The notes: a model not told the origin generated them from the letters alone. Numbered from the stretch's first letter, positions 1 to 13,093 are shown. The stretch: DNA of 64,000 nucleotides from Thuidium tamariscinum (GCA_947034885.2 OX344751.2:33841582-33905581); one strand, 5' to 3'. Numbers and translations: made by a program.

Positions 1-601
1 AAAAAGGAGCTCAACAAGCGCGGCAGCAATATGCAATTCTCTTCTTCCGTGCACTCACAGTACTCACTCTAAGTGACTAGATCCAGGGTCTAAGGATTTG
101 TCGGCGGGGGAAAAATTTCGAGCAAATGAATAAGACGTCATCGCGACAGCACCAGCTAATCTATCGACATTCGCTACAACCACACTGCTTGCCATGGCAA
201 AAACCCTCCGAACGTACCCAAACCCTGATTCTTCGCTACAACCTCACAAATCCTGCTCGAATAAAAAGAGACTCGCAGCAATCAGAACTACACTTGTCCG
301 ACGATGAACAAACACTGGTTCTGAGTGACAACAAAGCCGAGTGCGAACGGTCAAATACAGAACACGAAAATCGCCGTCACGCAGAGGAACTGAATGAAAC
401 TGTAAACCCTAGCTTGAGAATCTGGAACTTGGGGAAGGAGACCTTGCACACTCCTAGCCCTCCGATCAAAAAGTGAACCGTCGATCATCTGCACGTGTTC
501 CCAAAGTTCGCCGTATCGGGAGCTCAGCTCGCTCAAGGCCCGTTCCCTTTGTTAAGCGTCTGGATTCATGTTCAAAATTGACCATTTGGGAAAAATCATT
601 A
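1..601. other. Left-edge stretch, no gene recognised
   Basis: The first 560 bases are richer in G+C than the following 5 kb and contain a 116-codon open frame at 126-476 on the plus strand. Its translation is low in complexity (Ser, Arg, Asn, Gln rich) and resembles no family I know. One AAACCCTA telo-box lies near 405. It may be a promoter or leader of a gene beyond the left edge, but nothing proves that. Confidence 0.3.
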
Positions 602-873
602 AGGTAGGTACACCCAAAATGGCACCTGACCTTAAAGCGCTCTGTACAAGGTGCATAGATTTTCAAAATCAGTCATGTACCCAGACTGTAGATGGCGCTT
701 TCAGAAACACACTTTCACTATTAATAACTTTTGCATACGGTATCCAAATCCACTGTTCTTTGGTGTGTTGGAATATGCTTTCACTCACCAACAAGACTGT
801 AATAAAATTTGAACAACATAATAACAGGAACTAGGCACAGTAGAAAAACTGGTGCTTTGGGGTGTACCTACCT
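602..873. mobile_element. 272 bp MITE with TA target duplication
   Basis: The ends are inverted repeats: AGGTAGGTACACCC at 602 and its complement ending at 873, with similarity continuing for about 23 bases. A TA dinucleotide flanks each end (600-601 and 874-875), as expected for a Tc1/mariner-type non-autonomous element. There is no coding potential. Confidence 0.8.
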
Positions 874-3800
874 TATAAAGTACTATTTGGAAGAATATTT
901 TGGAATACAAACAAAAGTTATAAATTTTCATTTGTATGGTTAGATTCCCCAATGCTTTCATGAATATTTTTCTATAAATTCTGAAAGGAAAATTTCAAAA
1001 TCCCTTTAAAATTCAATTACAAGGAAAATATTGTCATTTTTTAAGTAAAACTTGTTGGAGTGGGTTTGAAATGAAGTTGTCTTCATATGGTGATTTTTTG
1101 AAATTTTTTTCTTTAATTCTATGACCTCATTTTTGCAAATTTGATTTTGAACTACAATCAATACAAGTCAACCACTTGACATACTTCCACATTTATAATT
1201 TTAGAAAATTATGTACTCTAGTAATACCAAAACCAACCTTTGGATAGAACAAAAACTTCATGAAGAATTTCTAAAAATTAGGATGACTTTCATCCAAGCA
1301 ATAACGAGACAAGAAAATAATTTCAAATCTGTTCATCGTTCTGAAATTGGACGTCGATGTGCTCCAAAGTTAAAATAGTTGAAAACAGTGATAGATATCT
1401 CATACATGTTTACATATACGCCTACCAAATCTACAATAGTTAGCATCCCTTATGACACAAGCATAGAAGTAGTGGTAATGTTGTCCATTTCAAATTCATA
1501 TATAGTATCATAAGATAATTTCAAAAATTAAAATCTTTAGAAAATATAGATTTACAATCAATAACATCTATAGAGTATGTTCTAGTACATTAGATATCAC
1601 TAAGTAAGAGCGTTTACTAATATTTGTACAAATTTTCATTGAAAATAATTTTGTTGATGAATTCAAGTTCCATTGTTGTAGCACAACGCGCACTTGATCT
1701 AGTGTTGATATATACATTTCATCAATGAGCAAGGACTTTATACATAAACCCACTTTGCAAATAAGCTTGGAGTTTTCAATTTAATACAATCTTTCCTTGC
1801 TAATGAATAATCTAAACTATTCAAGGTTTCAAATTTAGAGACCTCATACTTTAAGTTTGACTATGTATTTACATATTTTGACAAGTTGAATTTGAATAAC
1901 ATTTTTGAAAAAACCCCAATGTTGAAAGACACAAACTATCTTTTGAGGTTGATGTAGAATACTCAATCTTAATAGAATTTAAACAATGCAACAATTGTAG
2001 AATCCTAGTCGACTTGTTCTCTATAGGGTTTTTGAAAAAATCTCTTGAATTTGAAATACATTAGAAGCTAGCTAAACTTACTTGTATAGGAGGATAGTGG
2101 CGAAATTGTAAATTAAAACTACATATAACATAGTAATGTAATTATGGTAGAGAGACCCATAATTGATAAAATAACCAATTTGGGATATGATCTTGAGTAC
2201 TATAAGGCAAAGCAAATATTTTCAGAGATGCATTGACAAAAATGATGGAGATTGTAAAAAATTCCATAACTTTACCTCTTGAATTGAAATCATTATAAAT
2301 TTTGAAAGGCAAGAGTTGGACTTGATCCATTATCAACATTTAGAATCATCCAAAATTGCTCACTGAGAGATTGCTTATTGTTCATTATGGTATACAAAAT
2401 GAGGGGTAAGTGTCAAGGCACTTAGCTACTTGTTGTACTACCAATACATGTCTTTCTAAATCCAAAACTATAAATAGTTGGCTAGAAAGCTAGTAGTAGA
2501 AGTCCCTATAACAAGAATCAAGGAGTCTTATAGCCAATCATAAAGTGTTTGTTCATTGGTTGTCAATAGCTTCTATTGCTATTGCAAAGTCACCTTTACG
2601 TTGTATTGCTTCCCGCCCATCTTCAATGCTATTGAGTGGCATAGAATTTGTATTGTAAATTGCAACTTATGGCATGGTTACAAAAGGCATTGCTTGCGAC
2701 GGTGAAATCTTCCTTTGGAGAGGTCGTAGGTCAATTTGTTGGGAGAAGTATGTTGTAGGAATTCACATGTAGGAAAGTATAGAGTGTGTGTTCCATGAGA
2801 TCATAGATTGTAGTGGGTTGAAAAATTGTTAAAGATTGAGGAGCTACAAATAAGAGATAGAAGGTTGAAATGTCATCAATCTTGCAAAAGAACCCCCCAA
2901 ATTGCTAGACACTTAGCTTTCAGTATAGTTGGATTGCATCGCTTCTTCTTCCCTTTCTATCGTTGTTACTCTCACTTTACTTGTAGCTAATTGAATTTCC
3001 TTGTTGCTTTTTCTACTTCATGTTAAGTACAAATTCTTTGTCATTTGATTGCCTTTGTTGCATAAGTCTACGCTTGTTGTTTTTCATGCTCTCTTTCTTG
3101 AGCCTTTTGTTCCTCATGTTGTGCCTTCTCTTCAAGCATGTGTTCCCATTGTTTAATTGTGTCAATTTTTGCCATCCTCCTAGGCTCTGCACCATTTATG
3201 TATCCATTCGATGTTAGCATTAAAGATTTAGTAAAATCCATTTCTGTATCTCTCTGCCTCTTACTCACTCATGGTGTCAAAGTTTGTAAGGTGAAGAAGT
3301 GTATAATCAATTCTAGTGCTTTAAAGCCCCTATTGAAGATGTACAACCTCATTGTGGGCTTTTGATGAGCCAAAAGTCACCTATAAGACAAGCGGTTAGC
3401 ACTAGGCGAGAGCAAAGCAGAGATTTTGGTGGTTTAACCTTTATTGGCTATTCTTTTTAGAAAGGCAAGAGTCAAATTATTAGGGTCCCCTTGTTGCCAA
3501 TTTTTTCAACTATGACAATTTGTAATTTAAATTTGTATCACTTTGCAACTTATAGTTCAAATTTTAAAATATTTTTTAATATTACAAATTCATCATGATG
3601 CCTAAATTGAAGAAAGTTATAAAGGAAGAATAGACAATGGGCCCAAACATTAAGACCTCTAGAAAAATGCCTTTTGATGCTTGTAAAGCATTCTTAATTA
3701 ATCAAATGCATTGTCAAATTTTATGAGACAGAAACCACTTAGTATGTCCCTTGACAACAAATATGTTAAATACCAAGATAAGTGTATAGACAAATTCAAG

Positions 3801-5301
3801 GTGGATATGAAATAGAAGATCTTCAATGTCCTCTATGTTCTGAAATGAAATCATGAAATTGAAAAGGGAGGCTTCAACTAATTTTTAATGAATAGGATTC
3901 ACAATGCATGGTAGATTGCAAATATGATTTGAGAAAAATATAGCAAGCAACATCATGCAAATGATCAAGCCTTCAAGGAAGTCATTTTCAAAGTTGACTT
4001 GTTTATACATCAATGATCTTTATTTGCTGAGAGATAGAAAAGGCGTGGATCATTGGATTGGTGAAGTAGTACAAAGGGAGCTACTAAATTGAATTGGACC
4101 GTGTTGGAAGAATCTACATCAATACAAAGGAGGAGGAAGATGTTTTGCATTTCACAATTTTTTGAAGCACATAATTAATGCAATATAAATTGAATGAAGT
4201 GGTAGGTGCATTAGAAGAACAACACATTAGACTCTGCAATTCTATTTTGGGTAGAACTAGTCCTTGTTATATAATTCTTTTTTTGGAGTAGTATCTATTA
4301 AATATCTTCTTATATACTATAATACTTATACAAGAGATGATTGGAAAGTAGGAAATCTTTTTCATATATAGATGAAAAAAAGTAGTACAAATGGTAGTAT
4401 ATTGTCATTCCTGGACATTGTTCACCAATTCGGTGTCAATTTTTATTTACAAGAAAAAAAATGAATGTTAGTGCATGTGCTCTATACTCAATAGTATCTC
4501 TATTATGATGTAGTCTTATGAAATGAATGCTACAATGCCAAATTCAATGTTTCATCCATATATTTATTGATAGATGTTAAAAGAAAGAAATATAATTGGA
4601 TTTTGTGGATTCAATACAACAAAGCTATCCAATAATGATAGTCGTCAATATATAGTAATAGAAACTAGTAATAGAAACTAATGAATTGCAATTGCCAGAG
4701 AATAATTTGAGTGCAAGAGAGAGTGAAATTACCTTAAATAATACCTTTGCATTTTTATTAATGTTGTGAGGCTATAAGACAAATGCCTTCTATAAATAGG
4801 ATTGCTCCTTGTATATAATAGTGTGCCATGTAGAAAATAATGGCAAACATTCATTGAGTATATAGACTACACATCCATTAACTAATTAAATGTGGCATGA
4901 CCAAATAAATAAAATAAAACAACAATTTCTGGTTATATTATGTCTAAAATAGTGCAACCAAAATGACTAAAAAAAACAATAGATTTTTGTTTCATTTTAG
5001 TTGTTTTGGTTAGTGAGTTCTTGGAAGTGGAAGAATTTGTAGATGTCAATCTTAAGAAAGTGTTGATTTTAGGTGTGGTTACTATGTTGGGAAAGGCCAA
5101 GGCACCAACTCAATGCCATGCTTGGGGAATGCACATCATTTCTACATGCTACAAAGGTACTTTGTCCACTTGAAATCAATACTCATTTGTACCCACATAC
5201 ATGTATTAGTCTTCCTATATAAGTCTTTTGTTTGTCAAATCAATGTTATATACAAACAACAATTTGCTACATTTTCATACAATTTTTTTACTAAAGACAT
5301 A
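874..5301. other. AT-rich intergenic DNA, no gene
   Basis: About 4.4 kb of strongly AT-rich sequence, dense in stops in all frames. Apart from a possible coding relic near 3.0-3.3 kb I see no gene, RNA or clear element boundary. Confidence 0.6.
3013..3268 (-). pseudogene. Possible degenerate coding relic rich in charged residues
   Basis: Overlapping minus-strand frames (3268-3068 and 3195-3013) read as a hydrophilic, helix-prone peptide rich in Lys, Glu, Gln and Arg, including WEHMLEEKAQHEEQ. The composition differs from the surrounding AT-rich noise and recalls the charged C-terminal tails of plant transposon-associated Myb-like or NAM-associated proteins. That resemblance is only of style. 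The frame changes within 100 bases, so if it was coding it is dead. Confidence 0.22.
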
Positions 5302-5644
5302 AGAGGATTTCTAGGCCCCCAGAAGACCGTTTCAGGGGTATTCCCCGAAATTGTTCCCACTGCTGGAGACCAGCCCCCTGCTGGTCTGAATTTTTGAATT
5401 TTGAAAAAAAAAAAAAAAAAAAAAAATTCCCAAAAACTTCAGAATGTATTAAAGAGAAAAAAAATGATTTAAAAAAATGATTTTTTTTTCAAAAAAATAT
5501 TTAATATTTAATTAAAATTCATAAAAAAAATATTATTTTCTGATGTGGCAGTCGCTCGACCACATCAGCATCGCATTCCCAGCGTTCCCTATGTGTTCCC
5601 AGCGTTTGGGAACTCGCAGTCTATACAACAGCTGAAAATCCTCT
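5302..5644. mobile_element. 343 bp MITE with TA duplication and internal poly-A
   Basis: It starts AGAGGATTTCTAG and ends with the complement GAAAATCCTCT, each flanked by TA (5300-5301 and 5645-5646). It contains a run of about 25 A residues near 5405-5427 and a GC-richer right half. That half carries inverted copies of a TGTGG motif (GATGTGGCAGT and CGACCACATC) and repeated CCCAGCGTT. It is non-coding and similar in layout to the elements at 48043, 56570 and 59639. Confidence 0.72.
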
Positions 5645-6838
5645 TATGAAACACATGGCCGCAACACCCACAATTGACTTGTCAATGCAACAAAAAAAAT
5701 TGGCATATATTTTGAACAATAGACCTTGTTCAACAATTTTGACCTTTGCAATGTGACAATATAAAATACATGCATAATTGCACCTTTCTATACAACATTT
5801 ACAATATTCTTTTTTTTGTCTAGATTCTTTACAATATTACATAATAATTTTTCTAGAGAATTGACATCTATTTTTAAATTATTTTGAATGTGTTGAACCC
5901 TATTTTATCAGTTGTAAAGTTCTCCCTAGTTTATAGAAGTGGTGTCAAAGGAAATTTTTATTAGAAATAGTACATGAGAAATACAACACCAAATTTTGTT
6001 CAAGGAGTTTCATCATATGTTTTTACAAACTCTAACTCATAGTTTTTCATTGCAAGTACTTTATAATTATCTCTAATAGTTGTATACAATATTAGTTTGA
6101 TAATAACTAAAGGCAAAGTTGCTCCTAAAGCATAGTTTCTTAATGCACTTATAGAACTAAAAGCATTTGCATTGTGTCTCTAAAGTATACCCCACCATAG
6201 CAAGATAGTGGACCTACAACAAAAATTATCTCCCTCCCCATAGGCACATCAATCTAGTTGAGTAGGCTCGTCAAATATCATTTCTCTCTTGCAATCTTTC
6301 CATCCTTGGTTTAATGTGTGTTATGTCCATTAGGATGAGGGCATTTGTCTATTTGTCTTTATAGTAGGTGTTGACAAGTCAAATGTGATTCCATTTGGCA
6401 TAAATCCAACGAACTTTTTACAAAAAAATGCCCTCACATTTGTTAAGCCCAACCACCTTTTTATAGTGGGTATGAAGTCACCTTTCTTAAATTTTTCTTT
6501 TCTATGTGGCCTTGTGAGGTAGGATTCCATGCCATGGAATCCAAACCATACTATTGGTGTTCTAAATGCATCTTGAAAGTTTTCCAATTCCTACACTAAG
6601 ATAACATAGAACATCCCATTGCAATCAAATTATCCATAGTAGTCACTTAGGGAATGACCCATGATCATGGTTTTATTCAATATGTGAGATTTGGACCACA
6701 ATCAATGTGACTTACTAGACAATAATGAAGTGATTCTTAACTTCATTAAGAACTTGCAACTTTTTTAGTGTGAATTCATTGTAAGAATTGACTTCTTAGG
6801 CCTTTCATGTTAGAAAATATTATGATTACTATAGGTAG
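5645..6838. other. AT-rich intergenic DNA, no gene
   Basis: Nothing recognisable. The open frame at 6587-6330 on the minus strand is short and resembles no known protein. Confidence 0.55.
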
Positions 6839-6841
6839 TAA

Positions 6842-7155
6842 GAGCATCTCCACTCCGCACGCTTCTACGGCAGGCCGACAAGGAGTTGCCGGGCAGACGC
6901 CTCCACTCCAACGCGGGGACATCAGGCCAATCGCACGGCGTAGAGGCTGGATGGCGTCCCGGCCATCAAAATCTTGTTTTTTGCCGTCCGGGAAGTGGAA
7001 GTGACGTCCACTTTTAGCCTATTAAATGTTGCTACGTGGCAAGACGGCCCCCTGCCTACCGAGCGCAGTGGGGCGACCAGCTCGGGGACACTGCCCCGCA
7101 GCAACACAGCCCCGGGCCAGCGCGCCAGGGCTAACGTCCCGGAGTGGAGATGCTC
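6842..7155. mobile_element. 314 bp Harbinger-type MITE (TAA duplication)
   Basis: Terminal inverted repeats GAGCATCTCCACTCC at 6842 and GGAGTGGAGATGCTC ending at 7155 are perfect over 15 bases and flanked by TAA on both sides (6839-6841 and 7156-7158). A three-base TWA duplication with GAGCATCTCCA ends is the known signature of PIF/Harbinger (Tourist-like) MITEs. The interior is markedly GC-rich, unlike its surroundings. It lies about 760 bp upstream of the ATAD3 start codon. Confidence 0.88.
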
Positions 7156-7158
7156 TAA

Positions 7159-7918
7159 GATGACCATTATGGAATCAAATTTTGTTGGGCCATGATATCC
7201 TAAACACTTCAGCAATTCATAACAAATTTATAGTTTGTCAAAATAAATAAATTTCAATGGCTATCTTTGTGTGCGAAAAAAAATCAGTGAAAAATTTCTG
7301 CAGCAGCATGGTCAAACTCCTTAACTAATTCTGAGCACAATGGGCGTGTTTTAAAGGGCGAGACTGACGGACGACCCCAGACAATGAACGAACGAAGACG
7401 AACGAAGTCTAGCGGCTGGCTCCCCGTGCGTCACTGCCGTGGCCGTCACGAGACAACGCCTGCTCCTCCCGGCGGCAGTTTCAGCAGCAGCATCGGCACC
7501 ACCACTCTGGCATTGAAGCTGCCGCATTTCAGTTTTTTTGCATCCCGTGAATCCATTCCACTTTTTTTCTCGTCCATCTCTCAGGTGATCCTCGCCGCGC
7601 TGCACTACTCTTGTTGCTGGTGCTGTTTTTCTGTAGAGCTTTTTTCTTCAGTTCCTTCATCGAAAAGCATTGGAATTCCTGCTCATTATCTAAAATCCAA
7701 AAGACTTGGGGCTTAGGGTTTGGAGGTTTGAAGGTTTGTTGTGATTGAGCATATACAGGATTGAAAGAGGTGCAGATACTGACACAAGTGGATTCGCATT
7801 CAATTTTCTCTTTGGCAGATGGATTGGTGAGGTTTGCGGGGACTTTCGACGACGTTTGTGTTTTGTCGTGCATTTTGGTGAGAAGAGGCCGCAGAGGTTG
7901 TTTTTTGAGATTGTTGCG
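7159..7918 (+). promoter_or_regulatory. ATAD3 promoter and 5' leader region
   Basis: The sequence changes from AT-rich to GC-richer near 7340 and stays so to the ATAD3 start codon, as expected for a promoter and leader. A telo-box in inverse orientation (TTAGGGTTT) lies at about 7713-7721. No TATA box can be assigned with confidence. Open frames on both strands here look accidental. An in-frame upstream ATG at 7745 would add a 58-residue extension that does not look conserved. Confidence 0.5.
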
Positions 7919-10900
7919 ATGGCGGCTGTCGTGAAAGTTGGCAGTTTAGCTGGTGCGATCGCGTCGGCGTCTTATGTGCTTGCGCGGAATCCTGCGTCTG
8001 CTGCTGATCGAAACCTAGATGCTGGATCGTTCTTCTCCGGTTCTTCCTCGTCCACTGCTGCTGCGCCAGCGGCAGCAACAGTGCCACCTCCGGTGAAGGA
8101 GCAAGAGAAACCGCGCAACGACGCGCCGCGGACATCGGCCGCCGGGTTCGACCCCGAAGCATTGGAGCGAGGGGCTAAAGCGCTTCGAGAAATCAATGCG
8201 TCCAATCATGCGAAGAAGGTGATTATGCAGTTGCTTGAGTCTTTCGCTGCATTCTCTAATTATGGGAATTGCTTACGCAGTATGCAACGGCGATGGTGAT
8301 TGAATTGTGATTGAGCTCTTGCTTTCCCTACTTTGGAATTGATCTCGGTTAAACCCTAGCGAGGGCTTAAGGCCGCTTTCGTTTCTGACATGATTTCTGT
8401 ACAGTAAGGATATTAAACCCTAGTTAGGGTTTAAGGCATAAGCAACGGCTTTTTCAGGTATCTATGTATTGGTGTGATTATTACTCTCTAGACTTTGTTG
8501 AGAACCTAAGCATTTTCATTGGAAAGTTAAGAGAATGATGCTTTATTCAAGAAGCTTTGACGATTTATGCAGAGTGAATTGAACCAGAGAATTTTACCTA
8601 GAAGTGGGAAATGTCTCCCTGTTTCCCTTGAGTACGCTTGCGCGATGGCCAATTATGATGTGTTGATGAGTGACATTACGTCATTTGCAGGTGTTTGAGT
8701 TGATGAAAAAGCAGGAAGAAACCCGACAATCAGAGGAAAATGCTCTTAAATCCAAATATCAGGCGTTGCAAGCCCAACACGAAACGGTATTTCACTTTTA
8801 CACCCAAGTTGGTTTGATTGTATCGGCTTAGTTGCCGCTATCTAACCGTAAGTGCACTGGTCAGTAATGAGAGATGTAGATGCTATTGTTAGGACTCTTG
8901 GAAATTACCAAAGGTTTCAATTTGAGAGTTGTTGCACCGGTGTGCCTGCCATGGATTGACGATCCATTGTGAGGCTTTATCGAGTGCATTACATTGTGAA
9001 GTAGCAGTTCGAATTTAATCCCGCGCAGTAGAATGCATTTTTCTTGAATTGACTGGACATTCATTATCCCATTTTTCCATATATGCGTGCTTAACATCTT
9101 TTATCATTAGAGAGAGTTTCGGTACGTGATAAATATGTAGGCTTTTACCGATGAACAACCCCTGTTTACTGACGATGATTGATGCAGTTATATCTGCATC
9201 AAGTTAGTCGTTAGGTTTTCTGTGGCTGTTTGGGGTGCATTTAATACTTAAATTCTGAAAGCTAACTTTCACTAGTATCTGTGGGTATTGAATAGGAGAG
9301 ACAAAGGGTTATGTACGAGGAGCAAAAGAAGTTGAATCAGCAGCAAGCTCAGACCAAGGCTCAGCTGGCTCGCTATGAAGATGAGCTTACGCGCAAGCGG
9401 ATGCAGGTATATTTAAATCCGGTGGTTATCTTATTTTCTATGCAGTAGGCGGAGGTTGATGTTGCAGTTCGTTCAGTTTTACCCTTGTGGTGAGCGGGAT
9501 TGGAACACCTGTACTTGTAGGAAACATTGTTTAGCTGAAATATTACGAAGACAAATACCTAATGCCATAGTGTGACTCTTCATATTTGGAATACCTAGCG
9601 TTTGGCGTTTAGAATACTGAAATTTTACTAAGGCAAGTGCTTAAAGCGCTTTAGGTACTTAAGATTCCATAGTCTTTTTCTTTAGCTACTTCCATGGAGT
9701 GAGATGGAGTGAGATTCCAACGCGTGGGTGGATAATAATTTGCGTTCAGATGATGGTCACGAAACTTGTTTCTCATTACCTATCTTGTTATTCATCAGGC
9801 TGAACATGAATCTAATAGGCAACGAAATCAAGAATTAGTGAGGATGCAAGAAGAGGCAGCAGTGCGACAGGAACAGATCCGTAGGAATACAGAAGAGCAG
9901 ATTCAAGCACAGAGGCGCCAAACAGAGAAGGAAATGGCTGAGATTGAGAGGGAGACTATACGAGTGAAGGCCATGGCCGAGGCTGAAGGGCGAGCTCATG
10001 AGGCTAAGATGGCTGAGGACGTGAATAGAAGACTTCTGGTTGAGCGTGCTAACATGGAGAAGGACAAATTGCTTGCAGCTATTAACACCACATTCAGTCA
10101 CATTGGAGGTAATATTGCTGGCTTCGCTTGACATTACAACTCCATGCTCACAATTGTTTTTTGTTGCTGGATGAGGATCTTACTGACTACATCACCTGTT
10201 TTATACTTGGTTTGGTAAATAACGTTGCATCTTTCTCTGTTTGCAGGCGGATTGTACGCAATACTCACAGACCAGAACAAGCTTATTGTTGCTGTTGGAG
10301 GAGCTACTGCCCTAGCAGCGGGAGTATATACCACCAGGTATACCTCTGCTTTTGGTACTTTTCAGCTTGGAGTTTGTCTCGATCACCGCTTAGGTAGAGA
10401 GGCATTCGTCGCCCGAAACTTGGTTGACCATGTTAGTTTTTTCCTGTACCCGATTTGAACTTCTTCCAACCCTTCTCGACTTGTACGTCGCATAACCACG
10501 TCTTGCTACCTCGGTTTTTCTGCTTTTCAGAGAGGGAGCTCGTGTATTATGGAGCCACATCGATCGAATATTAGGGCAGCCTTCTCTAGTCAGAGAATCG
10601 TCACGAGGCAAATACCCGTGGTCCAATATTTTTAGCCGCAAGAGCAAAGCTCTTGGAGCCGGCGGCACCCCAGCTGTTGGCGGGGTAGCTGAGAGGACGC
10701 AGGCTATGAAGAGTGGGCAGGGGTTCGGGGATGTGATCCTTCGGCCGTCATTACACAGCAGGGTTCGACAGCTAGCTTCCGTAACAGCCAACACCAAAAA
10801 GCATGCAGCCCCCTACCGCAATATGCTTTTTTATGGACCACCAGGAACTGGCAAGACAATGGCTGCCAAAGTTCTGGCCCAGGAATCGGTGAGTTCCTTA

Positions 10901-12356
10901 AGAGCTAGTGGTTGGCGACATATATACAGCCTGAGCTTGTCGCGTTGTGGTCGGATGCTTACTGGCTGAGGGAACCAATTAGATTATTTCCAAGCGTCAC
11001 AACCATTTAATGATGAAGCCTTGTTGCTTAATGATGAGTGTAATATCATGTTAAGAGCTTTTTCATGCCGTAGTGCATCATATCACCTTAGTCTCTCAGT
11101 GTGCTCATTGTGAATGTACAGGGTTTGGATTATGCAATGATGACAGGTGGTGATGTGGCTCCATTGGGTGCCAATGCTGTAACAAAGATCCATGAACTTT
11201 TCAATTGGGCCGGTCGAAGCAGGAAGGGTCTCCTCCTATTTATCGACGAAGCTGATGCTTTTCTATGCGAGTAAGATTTCGAAGTATCTTTCAACACCAA
11301 TTCGTAACCGTCTTTGAATTGCTGACTTTCTATTATTGCCACTACCGAAATTAGTAAAATCCTAATGGGTGCAATTGATGCAGGCGAAACAAGACGAATA
11401 TGAGTGAGTCACAACGTAGTGCTTTGAATGCGTTGCTCTATCGCACTGGAGATCAATCACGAGATATAGTCATGGTTTTGGCCACAAATCGCCCAAGTGA
11501 TCTGGATTCAGCCGTGCTGGACCGTGTAGATGAGGCTTTAGAATTTCCGCTTCCTGGGGAGGAGGAACGTCTCAAACTTCTGAACCTATATTTAGAGAAA
11601 TACATTGCTCAAGCTGGGAGTCAATCTCGGGGTTGGCGGAGTTTCCTGCGAGGTCAACAAGATAAAATTGAGATCAAGGGAATTACGGAAGAGGTCTTGA
11701 GGGAGGCTGCTGAGAAAACTGAGGGGTTCTCTGGTCGTGAGATTGCAAAGTTGATGGCTACTGTTCAGGTAATGTCTTGCACTCATGCTCTAAACTGAAT
11801 ATCATCTGAATGTTTTCTGTTATGTTAGGTACTTCGAGCTGTGCATTTCTTTCGAGCGTTGGAATCTAAATTCTCCGAAACTTTCATATGGGCCCATAGA
11901 CTTGCTTGACATGTTACATGGAGAATTTGCCCTAGGATTTAGCTTATCTCTGGGCCTCGTCAAATACTAAGATTTATTAACATTTCCATGAAGGAAAAGG
12001 CATTCTTTGTCTCTTAGAATTGAGGAAAGAAACAAATACGGTCTTCTTCACTACTCAAATATTTCTGACCAATGCATACTATGTCATATTGCCAAATTTC
12101 AGAAATAGAAGAGAACTTAACCCTCCTTGCCCTTTCGTGACAGGGTTTTTAACATGATCAACAGAGGTATTTATGTGTTTTCTATGACTGAGTGCAGGGT
12201 GCTGTTTACGGAAGTCAAAGAAGCGTTTTGGATGCAGATACTTTCAGGGAAGTTGTGGATTACAAGGTTGCTGAGCACATCCAGCGACGAATACTTACAG
12301 GACAGGACGTCGAGGGGAAACCGGGAGAAGAGGGATTGAAGGCATTATTACACTAA
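7919..12356 (+). CDS. ATAD3: ATAD3-type mitochondrial AAA+ ATPase (nine exons)
   Basis: Exons by GT-AG rules: 7919-8218, 8691-8786, 9296-9406, 9799-10108, 10247-10337, 10531-10888, 11122-11270, 11384-11768 and 12198-12356, joining in phase to 652 codons plus TAA. Residues 1-100 are an Ala/Ser/Pro-rich head. Residues 101-272 form a long charged coiled coil ([20 protein letters not shown]) typical of ATAD3. Residues about 280-300 are a hydrophobic segment ([16 protein letters not shown]). The AAA+ domain has Walker A GPPGTGKT (about 404) and Walker [10 protein letters not shown] (about 460), followed by [18 protein letters not shown]. In the family, ATAD3 is an inner-membrane ATPase linked to nucleoid organisation and contact sites. 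I chose the ATG at 7919 because it begins the conserved head in good context (GCGATGGCG). No breaks are seen. Confidence 0.95.
8349..8436. promoter_or_regulatory. Telo-box pair in ATAD3 intron 1, one a palindrome
   Basis: Intron 1 contains TTAAACCCTAGCGAGGGC (from 8349) and then a nearly perfect palindrome, TTAAACCCTAGTTAGGGTTT, from 8413. AAACCCTA telo-boxes near transcription starts are known in plants to bind Myb-type telobox factors and to occur in translation and growth genes. A role here is inference. Confidence 0.5.
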
Positions 12357-13093
12357 AGGTTTTGCTTCTCAGCCATGCCTGATTTTTTGATATTGCTCCA
12401 ATCCAGATCCTGTAGTGGGACGTTACATTGAGCTGATATCGGAGATCTATGAAAGAGCTGAAGATTCTAGCTAATATGCGAATCCTTTTTTACAGATTTG
12501 CATGCGGGCTTTCGTGTAGGCAGAAAAATATTTAACTCTTAGAGTTAGTTCTGGCAGAGGCGGGTAGGAAGCTACGCACACAGGACGAAGTTTCATTTTC
12601 GGAGAGAATTCTTTTATTTGAAAGATTGGACAGCGAAGCCCAAGATCATACTGACTAAGTTAGACCCAATGAGTGTCACCTTTAAGCTTAGTTCTGAATC
12701 CCTGTAGACATTTTAGCGCAACTGTTACATATGGCAGGCCAAAATGAAGACCTAGTGAAGACTCCACTGTTCTTACTTGGAATGTAACATGAGGCAACAT
12801 ACCAATTTTACCGGCATCCTGGGTTGTGGTCTTTGTCCCTCCTCAGCAACAGCAAATTCTTTTGTGGTAAGAAGGACGTTCAGATACCGGTTGCCAGCTT
12901 CTGTCACAGATGACTTTGTTGCAAGAAGCATGACTGTACTCAACTGTGCCAGTCATAGGTTCAACAGCACTAGGACAGCAGACCACTAAAGAGTACTGTC
13001 AGTGATCCAAACTGGGTTTGAGTGTGGATTCTACCATTGAGTGGACAAAGATTTTGTTTGGTTTTGCTGATGCCGAAGTGTAAAGGAGAACTA
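12357..13093 (+). other. ATAD3 3' untranslated region and downstream spacer
   Basis: This follows the ATAD3 stop. The transcript end is not marked by a clear signal; AT content rises after about 12660. The open frame at 12777-12989 has no recognisable similarity. Confidence 0.4.

Noticed and set aside
126-476. 116-codon frame at the left edge as a gene
   Set aside because: Biased composition, no recognisable domain, no splice context. Kept only as an unassigned stretch.
568-834. 88-codon frame
   Set aside because: Lies across the left end and body of the TA MITE at 602-873; an accident of the element.
7384-7716. 110-codon frame upstream of ATAD3, and minus-strand frames at 7529-8162
   Set aside because: Low-complexity frames in the leader and opposite the first exon; shadows of GC-rich sequence.
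7745-7918. In-frame N-terminal extension of ATAD3 from the ATG at 7745
   Set aside because: The added residues do not look like a mitochondrial ATAD3 head. The ATG at 7919 has better context and begins the typical sequence.
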